DNA of 33,695 nucleotides from Pseudomonadota bacterium (GCA_023388955.1 JAEWFH010000012.1:1-33695), one strand, 5' to 3'; positions 1 through 7,469 are shown, numbered from the stretch's first letter. Notes: a model not told the origin generated them from the sequence alone. Made by a program: numbers and translations.

Positions 1-869
1 CCGGCCTCCTCGGTGTAGCTCTGGACCACGATCGCACCCAGGGCCTGGCCTTCGCGCAGGATCGGCACGCCCATCCACTGGTGGCAGTCGGTCCCGTAGG
101 TCCGCATCGGCCCGCTGACCTGTTCGACCAGTTCCTCCGGTGTCCCGCGCAGGGCCCGTCCGCCGCGGACCACGTGCCAGGTCGCGGAATGGCGGATGTC
201 CTCCAGGGGCAGGCTGCCGGTAAACGGTGGCTCGTCGACGGCGTCCACGAAGTACAGGATCTCGAAGGTGTCGGCCGCCAGGTCGCGCAGGACGATGAAG
301 AAGTTCTCCGCATACATCAGGCTGCCGACGATCGCGTGGATCCCACGCAGCACCTCGGCCATCTCCAGGTCCGATACCGAAAGCTCGGAGATGTCGAACA
401 ACGCACGCTGGACCTGCTCGGAGTGCTGCAGGCGTGAAACCTCGTGGCGCAGCTCCGCCAGCCGCAACTCGCGCGCCAGCAGCCGGTCGGCCGCGGCCCA
501 CGGCTCGTGCAGTGCTTCCAGAATGTCGGGTGTCGCGCTGCCGGGTTCCGGTTCCAGCACGATGGTGGCGGTGCTGGCCGGCATCGGCACCGATACCAGG
601 CCGGTGCCGGGGTCGGTCACCGGGCCACGCGCCAGGGCCGCCCGGTCCGCGACCGCGATCGCTTCGGGCGACGGGCGGGCATGGTCGGCATCGCCGAGCA
701 GTGCGTGGCCGAACTCCCACACCACCCAGGCGCGCGCCACTCCGCGGCAATCGGCGGTGATCTCGCCGACCGCTGAAACCAGCGCCGCCGCGTCCGTTGC
801 CTCGAGCAGGCGCTGGCGCCAGTGACAGCTGGGCCCGGCACGCCGGAGGTGGTGTGGCATGCCGTTCAT
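1..869 (-). CDS. GAF-domain sensory protein, N-terminal part (cut by window edge)
   Basis: The reading frame is open on the minus strand from the ATG at 869 to the left edge, about 289 residues without a stop. GGAAGG lies 7 bases before this ATG; a second in-frame ATG at 860 is less well placed. Residues 1-130 are an unassigned Ala-rich region. A short helical, probably coiled-coil stretch (ELRLAELRHEVSRLQHSEQV) leads into a typical GAF fold from about residue 150, with ALFDISELS, LMYAENFFIVL, FEILYFVD, TWHVVRGG and WMGVPILREGQALGAIVVQS. Such GAF modules sense small ligands or redox state and in xanthomonads commonly precede GGDEF/EAL or histidine-kinase output domains. The output domain is outside the window, so a c-di-GMP enzyme is only a guess. 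It is divergent from the TPR gene at 1055. Confidence 0.75.
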   Translation of the reverse strand, partial: MNGMPHHLRRAGPSCHWRQRLLEATDAAALVSAVGEITADCRGVARAWVVWEFGHALLGDADHARPSPEAIAVADRAALARGPVTDPGTGLVSVPMPASTATIVLEPEPGSATPDILEALHEPWAAADRLLARELRLAELRHEVSRLQHSEQVQRALFDISELSVSDLEMAEVLRGIHAIVGSLMYAENFFIVLRDLAADTFEILYFVDAVDEPPFTGSLPLEDIRHSATWHVVRGGRALRGTPEELVEQVSGPMRTYGTDCHQWMGVPILREGQALGAIVVQSYTEEA

Positions 870-1054
870 CCGAACACCTTCCCGTGCTCCGTGCGAAGGG
901 TCGCCGAAGGAGGCGTGGCAAGGCGGGCGAAGGTGCGTTTCATTTCATCTCAGGGGTGGCAAGAACTGTCCCGCTGTCGTTAACGGCAAGACCGGTCAGG
1001 GCTTTAGGGTGGCGTGGAGCTATCATTGGGGGGTTGCAAAAGGGGGATCCAGAC

Positions 1055-1693
1055 ATGCGTACATTGCTCCGTGCCGCCGCCCTGGCCGCGGGCCTGGCGT
1101 TGGCACTGCCCGTCGCCGCCCAGGACCGGCTGGTGCCACGCGCCGAGTTTTTCTTCGACGCCGATTCGTCCACCACGCGTCCGATCACCGCCGAGCGCGG
1201 GAGTGGGGACGCCCTGGTGGAACGCCTCGGCAAGGCGATTGCCCGCAGCCCGCGCAACGCGGAAGCGGCAGCCCACCTGGCCCACATCGCCATGGAGGGA
1301 GGGCGCCCGGAACTGGGGCGCGAACTGTATTCCCGTGCATTGGGGCTGGTGAGCTCCAGCCACCGGCTGTACCGCCCGCTGCTGTGGAACCATGGCTGGG
1401 ACCTGTACCGTGCCGGCGACGCCGAGGGGGCGCTGGCGCAATGGCAGGCGCTGCTCGCCGACCGGGCTGTCAACGCGGGCTGGATGCCGCCCACCTTTGC
1501 CCTGGCGATGTGGACGCTGGGCCGGCAGGACGAGGCGGTGCACTGGTATGCCGCCGCGGTGCGCAGCGAGCCGACGCTGTGGTCCAGTGCGGACGGCCAT
1601 GCCGACCTGCTTCCCGACTGGCGTCCGGCGGAGCTGGAAATCCTGGGCGAGGTGCAGCAGGCCTGGCAGCGCGACCCGCCGGCCTGGCCCTGA
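1055..1693 (+). CDS. Exported TPR-repeat protein
   Basis: A 212-residue protein. The ATG at 1055 is preceded by the purine-rich stretch AAAGGGGGATCC and opens a classical signal peptide (MRTLLRAAALAAGLALALPVAAQ, cleavage expected after VAA), so the mature protein should be periplasmic. About residues 45-190 are Ala-rich paired helices typical of tetratricopeptide repeats, with spaced motifs such as AAHLAHIAMEGGRPELGRE, LYRAGDAEGALAQWQALLA and WTLGRQDEAVHWYAAAVR. No catalytic motif is visible, so a protein-protein scaffold is the likely role. It lies 105 bp upstream of the ParA-type gene in the same direction, possibly in one transcript. The frame is open further upstream to 797, but that extension has no ribosome binding site and would bury the signal peptide. 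Confidence 0.8.
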   Translation: MRTLLRAAALAAGLALALPVAAQDRLVPRAEFFFDADSSTTRPITAERGSGDALVERLGKAIARSPRNAEAAAHLAHIAMEGGRPELGRELYSRALGLVSSSHRLYRPLLWNHGWDLYRAGDAEGALAQWQALLADRAVNAGWMPPTFALAMWTLGRQDEAVHWYAAAVRSEPTLWSSADGHADLLPDWRPAELEILGEVQQAWQRDPPAWP

Positions 1694-1798
1694 GCACGCG
1701 CTGACCTGGCCGCCGGGCCGGGCATGCGTCGGCTGCGCCCGGGTCGGTGTACCCTCCGGACTGCGCGCCCGGACCAGCCGGGCCAGCCAGGAGACGCG

Positions 1799-2425
1799 AT
1801 GAAGACCGTGCTGGTGGCCGGTTCCAAGGGCGGCGTGGGCAAGACCACGCTGGTCACGCACCTGGCGGCCCACGCCGCCCTGGAAGGACGCAACACCGTA
1901 TTGCTCGACGCCGACCCGCAGGGGTCGTCGACCGCCTGGGCGTGCAAGCGCGCCGACCTGGACAGCGCGGTGTTGCCGATCGACGGCAGCCGTGGCCGCT
2001 GGCAGGACCGGATCCCTGACGGCACCGCGCGGCTGTTCATCGACGCCCCGGCCGGGGCGATGGCCCGCGACCTGGCGCCGTTCCTGGAGGTCGCCGATGC
2101 CTTGCTGGTGCCGGTCACGCCCTCCGCATTCGACCTGGAGGCGATCGTGCCGTTCCTGGACACGGTGGCCCAGCATCCGCGCGTGCGTCGCGGCGGGTTG
2201 CGGGTCGGCGTGGTTGCCAACCGCCTGCGCCCCTGGACGGTGAACTCGCAGTCCACCGTCGAGCTGCTCGAGCGGTGGCCCTACCCGCTGGTGGGCCGCT
2301 TACGCGACAGCCAGGCCTATGTACTGTTGAGTGGCCTCGGGCGCAGCCTGTTCGACTACCATTCCAGCAACGTGCGCGAGCACCAGGCCGACTGGCAGCC
2401 GCTGCTGAAGTGGCTCGCCCGCTGA
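1799..2425 (+). CDS. ParA/MinD-family ATPase (orphan, no ParB partner)
   Basis: A 208-residue P-loop ATPase of the ParA/Soj family. The deviant Walker A motif KGGVGKTT is at residues 10-17 (signature lysine K10, catalytic-loop K15), followed by a Walker A'/switch region LLDADPQGSSTAW and a Walker B-like LFIDAPAG. AGGAGA lies 4 bases before the ATG. Family members bind ATP, dimerise and dynamically position cargo such as chromosome origins, plasmids or protein clusters. There is no N-terminal HTH domain and no parB nearby, so it belongs with short ParA-like proteins whose cargo is unknown. It sits between the exported TPR gene and a phosphatase gene, all on the plus strand. Confidence 0.85.
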   Translation: MKTVLVAGSKGGVGKTTLVTHLAAHAALEGRNTVLLDADPQGSSTAWACKRADLDSAVLPIDGSRGRWQDRIPDGTARLFIDAPAGAMARDLAPFLEVADALLVPVTPSAFDLEAIVPFLDTVAQHPRVRRGGLRVGVVANRLRPWTVNSQSTVELLERWPYPLVGRLRDSQAYVLLSGLGRSLFDYHSSNVREHQADWQPLLKWLAR

Positions 2426-2453
2426 CGCGGCCACCCCGCCAATGGACCCCGCC

Positions 2454-2930
2454 ATGCGTGAATTGATCCTGCTGCGCCACGCCCACGCCGAGATCGCCTC
2501 CATGGGCCAGGCCGACCTCGACCGCCCGCTGTCGGCGGAGGGGCTTGCCGAGGCGGAGGCGGCCGGCAACTGGCTGAAATCGCAGAACCTGGTCCCCGAT
2601 TGCGTGCTGTGCTCGCCTGCGCGCCGCACCCGCGAGACCCTCGAGGGCGTGCTCGGGGTGATCGGGTACGTCGAACAGCGCGTCGAGGACGGGATCTACG
2701 AGGCAACGCCCGGTGGCCTGCTGGCCATCGCGGATTCGATACCGGAGAGCGCGCGGCTGATGCTGGTCGGGCACAACCCGGGCCTGGAGCAACTGGTTGC
2801 GCTGCTGCACAGCGGGCAGTCGGGGGAATACCGTGGCATGCCGCCGGCGGGTATCGCGGTACTCGTGGCGCCGGCCGGCCGCGCGCTGGAGCCCGGCATT
2901 GCGCGCCTGAGCGCGTTCTGGTGGCCGTGA
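2454..2930 (+). CDS. sixA: SixA-like histidine phosphatase
   Basis: A histidine-phosphatase (phosphoglycerate-mutase-like) protein of 158 residues from this start. The RHG-type motif LLRHAHAE puts the nucleophilic histidine at residue 9 and the second conserved His is in LMLVGHNPGLEQL; VLCSPARRTRETLEG is the usual arginine-bearing loop. Length and layout match SixA, which removes phosphate from phosphohistidine in HPt domains and in the nitrogen-PTS protein NPr. The start at 2454 aligns the RHG motif with E. coli SixA; an ATG at 2442 would add four residues. Neither has a convincing ribosome binding site. It starts 28 bp after the ParA gene, suggesting one transcript. SixA is the best family match, but other small phosphohistidine phosphatases are possible. 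Confidence 0.8.
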   Translation: MRELILLRHAHAEIASMGQADLDRPLSAEGLAEAEAAGNWLKSQNLVPDCVLCSPARRTRETLEGVLGVIGYVEQRVEDGIYEATPGGLLAIADSIPESARLMLVGHNPGLEQLVALLHSGQSGEYRGMPPAGIAVLVAPAGRALEPGIARLSAFWWP

Positions 2931-2963
2931 CGGCCGTCGTGCCGGTACCGCGTTCCAACTTCT

Positions 2964-2968
2964 TGGAG
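2964..2968 (+). promoter_or_regulatory. Shine-Dalgarno that decides a TTG start
   Basis: GGAGG sits 6 bases upstream of the TTG at 2975, inside the 5' end of the frame of the YceI-like gene. No in-frame ATG or GTG nearby has a comparable site, so the TTG is the best start for that gene. Confidence 0.65.
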
Positions 2969-2974
2969 GCAGGC

Positions 2975-3577
2975 TTGGGGAAGCGTCGGGCAGGGCCCGT
3001 GGCGATGCTGGCCCTGCTGGCATTGCACGTGGCCGGGGGCGCGAGCGCGGGGACCGCGTCGCGCACCGACATGGTGCCGCACGCCCTGGTGCTGGACGGC
3101 GGGAAAAGCCGCGTGACTTTCCACGTCCGCACCCGCTGGGGCCAGCGCATCGTCGGGCACCTGCCGGTGGCGGGCGGGGAGCGCAGGATCCTGGCCGATG
3201 GGCGCCACCAGGTGCGGATGGCGCTCGATGCCGCGGCGGCCGACCTGGAGGGATCGGGGCGGATGGACGAAGTCGCCCGGGGTGAGCGCTTCTTCGACGC
3301 CGGCGAGCACCCGCACATCGTGTTCCTCTCCGATCCGTACCACGCCTCGGTGGTCGAACAGGGCGGAGTGATCCAGGGCTGGCTGGAAATCCGCGGCGTG
3401 CGGCGTCCCGAGGTATTCATCCTGGAGCCGGCGTCCTGCGCCGAACCGGGGACCGGGTGCGCGGTCAACGCCCGCGGCAGCATCGACCGCAGCGCCTACG
3501 GTATGGATGCGATGCGGTTGGTGCTCTCCGGAAACGTGCATTTCGACCTGCACCTGTGGCTGGGGCCGGCACCGTGA
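2975..3577 (+). CDS. YceI-like exported protein
   Basis: A 200-residue protein with a probable TTG start at 2975 (GGAGG 6 bases upstream). The start is followed by a basic stretch (MGKRRAG), a hydrophobic core (AMLALLALHVAGGASAG) and a signal-peptidase-like end, so export is expected. The rest has YceI-like features: an opening strand LVLDGGKSRVTFHVRTRWG, the central ERFFDAGEHPHIVFLSD (the family usually shows a similar FFD...YP.I.F motif) and a final strand MRLVLSGNVHFDLHLWL. YceI proteins are periplasmic lipocalin-like barrels that bind isoprenoid-type lipids. Sequence identity to the core family looks modest, so it may be a divergent branch. Its TGA overlaps the GTG of the downstream phospholipase D gene, indicating translational coupling. 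Confidence 0.7.
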   Translation: MGKRRAGPVAMLALLALHVAGGASAGTASRTDMVPHALVLDGGKSRVTFHVRTRWGQRIVGHLPVAGGERRILADGRHQVRMALDAAAADLEGSGRMDEVARGERFFDAGEHPHIVFLSDPYHASVVEQGGVIQGWLEIRGVRRPEVFILEPASCAEPGTGCAVNARGSIDRSAYGMDAMRLVLSGNVHFDLHLWLGPAP

Positions 3578-5535
3578 CCGCACGCCTGCTGGCCCGGCTG
3601 TGGCCGCTTCTTCTGCTTGGCCTGGCCGGGTGCGCCAGCCTGGGACCACAGCAGGTCGAGCGCAGCGTCGCGATCGCCAGCGCCGCACGCGCCACCGCGG
3701 TGGAATGCCAGAGCCGGGACGCCTGTGCGACGCCCTCCCCGCTGCGCCGGATGGCGGCGGCGGTACTGGCGGAATCCAGCCCCGGGGCACCCCGGCACCG
3801 GGCGCTGATCCTGGATTCGGGCACCGACGCGCTGATGGCGCGGATCAACCTGATCCGCAGCGCCACCACGAGCCTGGACATCCAGACCTACATCTTCGAC
3901 GAGGACGACGCTGGCCGGCTCGTGCTGGATGAACTGATCACCGCGGCGCGGCGTGGGGTGCGGGTGCGCCTGCTGATGGACCAGCTTTCCGCGCTGCGCC
4001 ACGCCGAAACCCTGGCCGCGCTGAGCGGCCTGCACGCCAACCTGCAGGTACGCATCTACAACCCGATGCTCAACCGGGCCCGCATCAGCTACCCGCAGTA
4101 CGTGCTTGCCGCGGCCTGCTGCTGGCGCCGGCTGAACCAGCGCATGCACAACAAGCTGTTCCTGGTCGACGGTGCGATCGGCATCACCGGTGGACGCAAT
4201 TACCAGGACGCGTATTACGACTGGGACCCGGAGTACAACTTCCGCGACCGCGACGTCCTGCTGGCCGGTCCGGTGGTGCGCGAAATGTCGGCCGACTTCC
4301 AGGCCTTCTGGGACAACCCGCTGGCGGTGGCACCAGAGCGGTTGACCGATGTCGGCCGGGTGCTGCTCGAGCAGGGCGTGCCGGAGCTGGCGCCGCACCG
4401 GTTCACCTGGCCGGAGCGCGCGCAGGCGATGCGCGAGCTCGCTGGCGACGCCGACCAGGTGCGCGAGCGCCTGGTCGAACCGGCCATGGAAGTCGACGAG
4501 GTGCATTACGTGTCCGACGGGCCGGACAAGCACCGTGCCGAGGATCCGACCGATGCGGTGGCTTCGCGTTCGCTGGGCCGGCTGATCCGGTCCGCCGGCG
4601 AGCGGGTGATGATCCAGACTCCGTACCTGGTGTTGTCGGACCCGGCGCAGGATCTGTTCCGCGAGCTGCACCACTCCGGCGACGGGCCACGGATCATCAT
4701 CTCGACCAATTCGCTGGCGGCCACCGACGCCTTCATCGCCTATGCGCTGTCGTTCAAGTACAAGCGCCGCTTCCTGCGCGAGTTCGGCTTCAACATCTAC
4801 GAATACAAGCCGTTCCCGGCCGATGCCCCGGTGGACCTGGCGGCGACCGGGGCACGCGTGCCTGCGGAGGCGGACATGCCGCCAACCGGCAGGGTGGCGC
4901 CCACCGCGGAGGAGGTGCGGGCACAGCGTCGCCAGGCGCGGCGTGACAGCCACGGGAGCGTGCTGCGGTCGCGCCGCTATTACCGGCCGCCGCTGGCCAC
5001 CGAGTACGGCGCCACGCGCTACGCCACCCGTGCCGCCAACGAGCCAGTGCCGTTGCGGCGCGCCGGGGTACGCATCGGGCTGCACGCCAAGTCGCTGGTG
5101 ATCGACGACCGCATCGGAGTGATCGGAACCCACAACTTCGACCCGCGCGGTGACAACTACAACACCGAAAGCATGGTGGTGGTGGTCGACGAAGGGTTCA
5201 CCGCGGCCCTGGCGGCCAGCATCGGCCGTGACATCGCGCCGGAAAATTCCTGGGTGATCGCTCCGCGTGATCCGCCGATCCTGTCGGGGTTGGAGTACTC
5301 GCTGTCCAAGATCTCCGAACACCTGCCGGTGTTCGACCTGTGGCCGACGCGGTATGCCACCAGCTACGAATTCGTTCCGGGGCCGGAGTGCACCGTGGCG
5401 CTGCCGCCGGACCACCCGCGGTTCCGCGACTGCTACCGGTCGGTGGGGGACTTCCCCGAGGTGAACCCGGCGCTGAAGGGCCTGCCCACGCGGTTGTTCA
5501 CTGCGTTCGGGGTCGGACTCGCCCCCATCCTCTGA
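3574..5535 (+). CDS. Phospholipase D-family lipoprotein (two HKD motifs)
   Basis: A 653-residue protein starting at the GTG that overlaps the previous stop (GTGA). Residues 1-20 are a lipoprotein signal ending in the lipobox LAGC with Cys20. Two complete PLD catalytic motifs are present: HNKLFLVDG with H192, K194 and D199, and HAKSLVIDD with H504, K506 and D511. Each is followed by the usual G(G/T)xN sequence. This doubled HxKxxxxD layout is that of phospholipase D and cardiolipin synthase enzymes, which transfer phosphatidyl groups through a phosphohistidine intermediate. Lipid anchoring in the cell envelope and the absence of N-terminal membrane helices separate it from ordinary ClsA. Cardiolipin synthesis or remodelling, or lipid hydrolysis, is likely; the substrate cannot be read from the sequence. 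Confidence 0.85.
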   Translation: MTARLLARLWPLLLLGLAGCASLGPQQVERSVAIASAARATAVECQSRDACATPSPLRRMAAAVLAESSPGAPRHRALILDSGTDALMARINLIRSATTSLDIQTYIFDEDDAGRLVLDELITAARRGVRVRLLMDQLSALRHAETLAALSGLHANLQVRIYNPMLNRARISYPQYVLAAACCWRRLNQRMHNKLFLVDGAIGITGGRNYQDAYYDWDPEYNFRDRDVLLAGPVVREMSADFQAFWDNPLAVAPERLTDVGRVLLEQGVPELAPHRFTWPERAQAMRELAGDADQVRERLVEPAMEVDEVHYVSDGPDKHRAEDPTDAVASRSLGRLIRSAGERVMIQTPYLVLSDPAQDLFRELHHSGDGPRIIISTNSLAATDAFIAYALSFKYKRRFLREFGFNIYEYKPFPADAPVDLAATGARVPAEADMPPTGRVAPTAEEVRAQRRQARRDSHGSVLRSRRYYRPPLATEYGATRYATRAANEPVPLRRAGVRIGLHAKSLVIDDRIGVIGTHNFDPRGDNYNTESMVVVVDEGFTAALAASIGRDIAPENSWVIAPRDPPILSGLEYSLSKISEHLPVFDLWPTRYATSYEFVPGPECTVALPPDHPRFRDCYRSVGDFPEVNPALKGLPTRLFTAFGVGLAPIL

Positions 5536-5616
5536 GCGCCCTCAAAAGGCGACGGTGGTCACATTCCTGAGGTCCTGCTGAACGCATGACTTCCGGGCTA
5601 TGGCGTCTCGGGTTTG

Positions 5617-5636
5617 GTGTTGTAGTCTACCAACAC
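5617..5636. promoter_or_regulatory. 20-bp imperfect dyad, possible operator
   Basis: The arms GTGTTG (5617-5622) and CAACAC (5631-5636) flank the small palindrome GTAGTCTAC (5622-5630). A further pair, TGGTGT (5615-5620) and ACACCA (5635-5640), lies almost on the same axis. It sits 38 bases upstream of the first small gene, where a repressor site would be expected. The GTAG-N-CTAC core recalls BlaI/CopY-type operators, but no regulator gene is nearby and no convincing -35/-10 pair was found. Confidence 0.3.
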
Positions 5637-5674
5637 ACCACAGCACCGACACGGTCGGAAACAGGAGCACCGCC

Positions 5675-5869
5675 ATGAATGCCCAGCACGCCATCGCCCG
5701 CAGCTTCGCCGCCAACACCGCCGCGGCCCGCCACATGAACCTGGACTTCGGTACCTACCGCGCCGCCGAGCGCGAGCCGGGCCGCGGCTACGGTCGCAGC
5801 GTCGGTTATGCCGCGCCGCGCCCCTACACCAGCCAGCCGGCGGCGGGCGCCCTGTTCAGGATCCGCTGA
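5675..5869 (+). CDS. Small basic Arg/Ala/Gly-rich protein of unknown function
   Basis: A 64-residue ORF starting at the ATG at 5675, with AGGAG 7 bases upstream. A small perfect hairpin (CCGAC-ACG-GTCGG, 5646-5658) lies just before the ribosome binding site. The product is rich in Ala, Arg, Gly and Tyr, has no membrane segment or signal peptide, and ends in GALFRIR. I do not recognise a family. It stands alone after the phospholipase D gene, behind its own dyad-containing upstream region, and is followed 78 bases later by a second small ORF with a similar FRVR ending. The good ribosome binding site and the absence of a competing frame support it being a real gene. Confidence 0.55.
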   Translation: MNAQHAIARSFAANTAAARHMNLDFGTYRAAEREPGRGYGRSVGYAAPRPYTSQPAAGALFRIR

Positions 5870-5896
5870 AGACTGGCTTTGTATCCCCTGTTCATG

Positions 5897-5902
5897 TACA
5901 AT
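5897..5902 (+). promoter_or_regulatory. Candidate -10 box in an AT-rich leader
   Basis: TACAAT (5 of 6 matches to TATAAT) lies in a markedly AT-rich stretch (5878-5953) unlike the surrounding DNA. A hexamer at -35 distance (TGGCTT, 5874-5879, 17-base spacer) matches poorly. If it is used, the leader before the second small gene is about 40 bases. Confidence 0.35.
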
Positions 5903-5934
5903 AATCCTTGTGATTTCAATAAGTTGACCTGTAA

Positions 5935-5939
5935 GGAGG
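5935..5939 (+). promoter_or_regulatory. Strong Shine-Dalgarno in front of an ATA codon
   Basis: GGAGG within AAGGAGGA (5933-5940) is the longest ribosome-binding match seen in the window. Eight bases downstream, at normal start distance, the codon is ATA (5948-5950) rather than ATG, GTG or TTG. The next in-frame ATG (5990) has no ribosome binding site. Confidence 0.6.
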
Positions 5940-5947
5940 AAAGCAAA

Positions 5948-6151
5948 ATAAAATCGCGTGACTTCACTCTCCCCGCCGGCCTCCAGCCCATGCTGGCCAC
6001 CCTCTCTCCTGGAGTTCCGGCGACCCGCAACGGCGGCGCTTCGACCCAGGTGACGCGCCGCCGTTTCGACAGCTCCGGATACCTGCGCGGCTACGCCGGG
6101 GGCACTGCCTTCCCGGCTGCACGCCGGGCCTCCCGTTTCCGGGTCCGCTGA
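5948..6151 (+). CDS. Small Arg-rich protein, apparent ATA start or lost start codon
   Basis: The frame 5948-6151 would encode 67 residues, opening with KSRDFTLPAG after the initiator, rich in Arg, Gly and Ala, and ending in SRFRVR. The start is the ATA placed 8 bases after a near-perfect Shine-Dalgarno. Alternatives are the ATG at 5990 (no ribosome binding site, 53 residues) or the ATG at 5894, which would put the Shine-Dalgarno inside the gene. Its C-terminus resembles that of the upstream small gene (FRIR versus FRVR, with GYGRS/GYLRG-like stretches before it), suggesting an old tandem duplication. The gene may really initiate at AUA, may be a recent start-loss pseudogene, or may contain a sequencing error. 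Function unknown. Confidence 0.45.
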   Translation: MKSRDFTLPAGLQPMLATLSPGVPATRNGGASTQVTRRRFDSSGYLRGYAGGTAFPAARRASRFRVR

Positions 6152-6171
6152 CCCGCGCTAAGGTGGTCTCC

Positions 6172-6621
6172 ATGGCCTCCCTCCCAACGCACCCGCGCGG
6201 CTTCCCCCAGCCGCCCGATCTTGAACAACTCAACACCCTGTCCCGCGGCACCGCGATCGAAGCGCTCGGAATCGCCTTCACCGCGGCCGGCGGGGACTGG
6301 CTCCAGGCCACGATGCCCGTCGACGCGCGTACCCGGCAGCCCTACGGGCTCCTGCATGGTGGCGCTTCCGTGCTGCTGGCCGAGACCCTGGGCAGCAGCG
6401 CCGGCAATCTCTGCGTCGCCCCGGGCCAGGTCTGCGTAGGCCTGGAAATCAATGCCAACCACTTGCGCGCGGTGCGCAGCGGCCAGGTCACCGGCACCGC
6501 CCGCGCGTTGCATGTCGGCGGCCGCACCCAGGTCTGGCAGATCCACATCGAGGACGAGCGCGGACACCTGTGCTGCGTCTCGCGCCTGACCCTGGCGGTG
6601 GTCGCGGCCGACCCGGCCTGA
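6172..6621 (+). CDS. Hotdog-fold acyl-CoA thioesterase (YdiI/PaaI-like)
   Basis: A 149-residue hotdog-fold protein. The motif YGLLHGGASVLLAETLGS matches the signature of the YdiI/MenI subgroup of PaaI-like thioesterases, including the catalytic Glu in LAET and the conserved HGG. INANHLRAVRSGQVTG and QVWQIHIEDERG are the usual following strands. These enzymes hydrolyse acyl-CoA thioesters; YdiI itself acts on 1,4-dihydroxy-2-naphthoyl-CoA. No menaquinone genes are visible here, so the physiological substrate is uncertain. AAGGTGG precedes the ATG at 6172; a GTG at 6163 would add only three residues. It is followed 41 bp later by the acyltransferase gene, so a link to lipid metabolism is plausible. 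Confidence 0.8.
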   Translation: MASLPTHPRGFPQPPDLEQLNTLSRGTAIEALGIAFTAAGGDWLQATMPVDARTRQPYGLLHGGASVLLAETLGSSAGNLCVAPGQVCVGLEINANHLRAVRSGQVTGTARALHVGGRTQVWQIHIEDERGHLCCVSRLTLAVVAADPA

Positions 6622-6662
6622 CCGGTCCCGCGTCGCGGCGTCGCTGCTACTCTTCGCAGTCC

Positions 6663-7463
6663 ATGAATGCGCCGACGCACACCGGCGCCACGGCGCGCCC
6701 GTCGCCGATGGCGCGCACCCTCCGCTACCTGTACCGGGTACCGATGCTGTTGTGGCACCTGCTGGTCGACCTGCCGGTGGTGCTGTTGCTGCTTACCCCG
6801 CCGACGCGTGGCATGACCTGGAACGACGAGCCTTTCCAGGACCGGATGGTGCGGGCGTGGGCATCCGGCCTGCTGCGGGTGTTCGGCCTGCGCAGCCGGC
6901 GTTTCGGGCAGCCGCTGCCGGGCGGGGTGATGTTCGTCGCCAACCACGTGACCTGGCTCGACATCATCGCCCTGCACAGCCAGCGGATGATGGGCTTCGT
7001 GGCCAAGCGCGAGATCCGCGGCTGGCCCCTGGTGGGGTGGATGGCGGAGCAGGGCCAGACCATCTTCCATGCCCGGGGCGACACCGAGTCCCTGGGCGGC
7101 GTGTTGCGCGAGATGCTGGCGCGGCTGCGCGCAGGCCGCGCGGTGGGGGTGTTCCCGGAGGGTGGGACCCGGGGCGGGGACAAGGTCGGTCCTTTCCACG
7201 CCCGCATTTTCCTGGCCGCGGTCGAGGCTGGCGCTGCGGTCCAGCCGGTGGCGCTGCGCTATGGGGCGGGGGGCAGCGCGCAGACCGTGGTTGCGTTCGG
7301 GCGGCGCGAGAACTTCCTGGCCAACTTCCTGCGCCTGCTGGGTGAGCCGGGGCGCGAGGTCGAGGTCCATTTCCTGGAGCCGATCCCACCCGGGGCCGCC
7401 GAGGGGCGGCGACGGATCGCCGAGCTGGCGCGCAACCGCATCGTCGAGGTGATGGAGGGCTGA
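6663..7463 (+). CDS. Lysophospholipid acyltransferase (PlsC family)
   Basis: A 266-residue 1-acyl-glycerol-3-phosphate acyltransferase-like protein. Residues 26-46 form a hydrophobic membrane segment. Block I is NHVTWLD with H95 and D100 (the HX4D catalytic pair), and block III is FPEGGTR at residues 164-170, which binds the phosphate of the acceptor. VQPVALRY forms the usual block IV. The enzyme should move an acyl chain from acyl-CoA or acyl-ACP to a lysophospholipid at the inner membrane. Whether it is the main PlsC or a paralogue (for example one acting on ornithine lipids or LPS) cannot be decided here. It is followed 6 bases later by the hydrolase gene, which suggests co-transcription. 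Confidence 0.85.
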   Translation: MNAPTHTGATARPSPMARTLRYLYRVPMLLWHLLVDLPVVLLLLTPPTRGMTWNDEPFQDRMVRAWASGLLRVFGLRSRRFGQPLPGGVMFVANHVTWLDIIALHSQRMMGFVAKREIRGWPLVGWMAEQGQTIFHARGDTESLGGVLREMLARLRAGRAVGVFPEGGTRGGDKVGPFHARIFLAAVEAGAAVQPVALRYGAGGSAQTVVAFGRRENFLANFLRLLGEPGREVEVHFLEPIPPGAAEGRRRIAELARNRIVEVMEG

Positions 7464-7469
7464 GACGAG

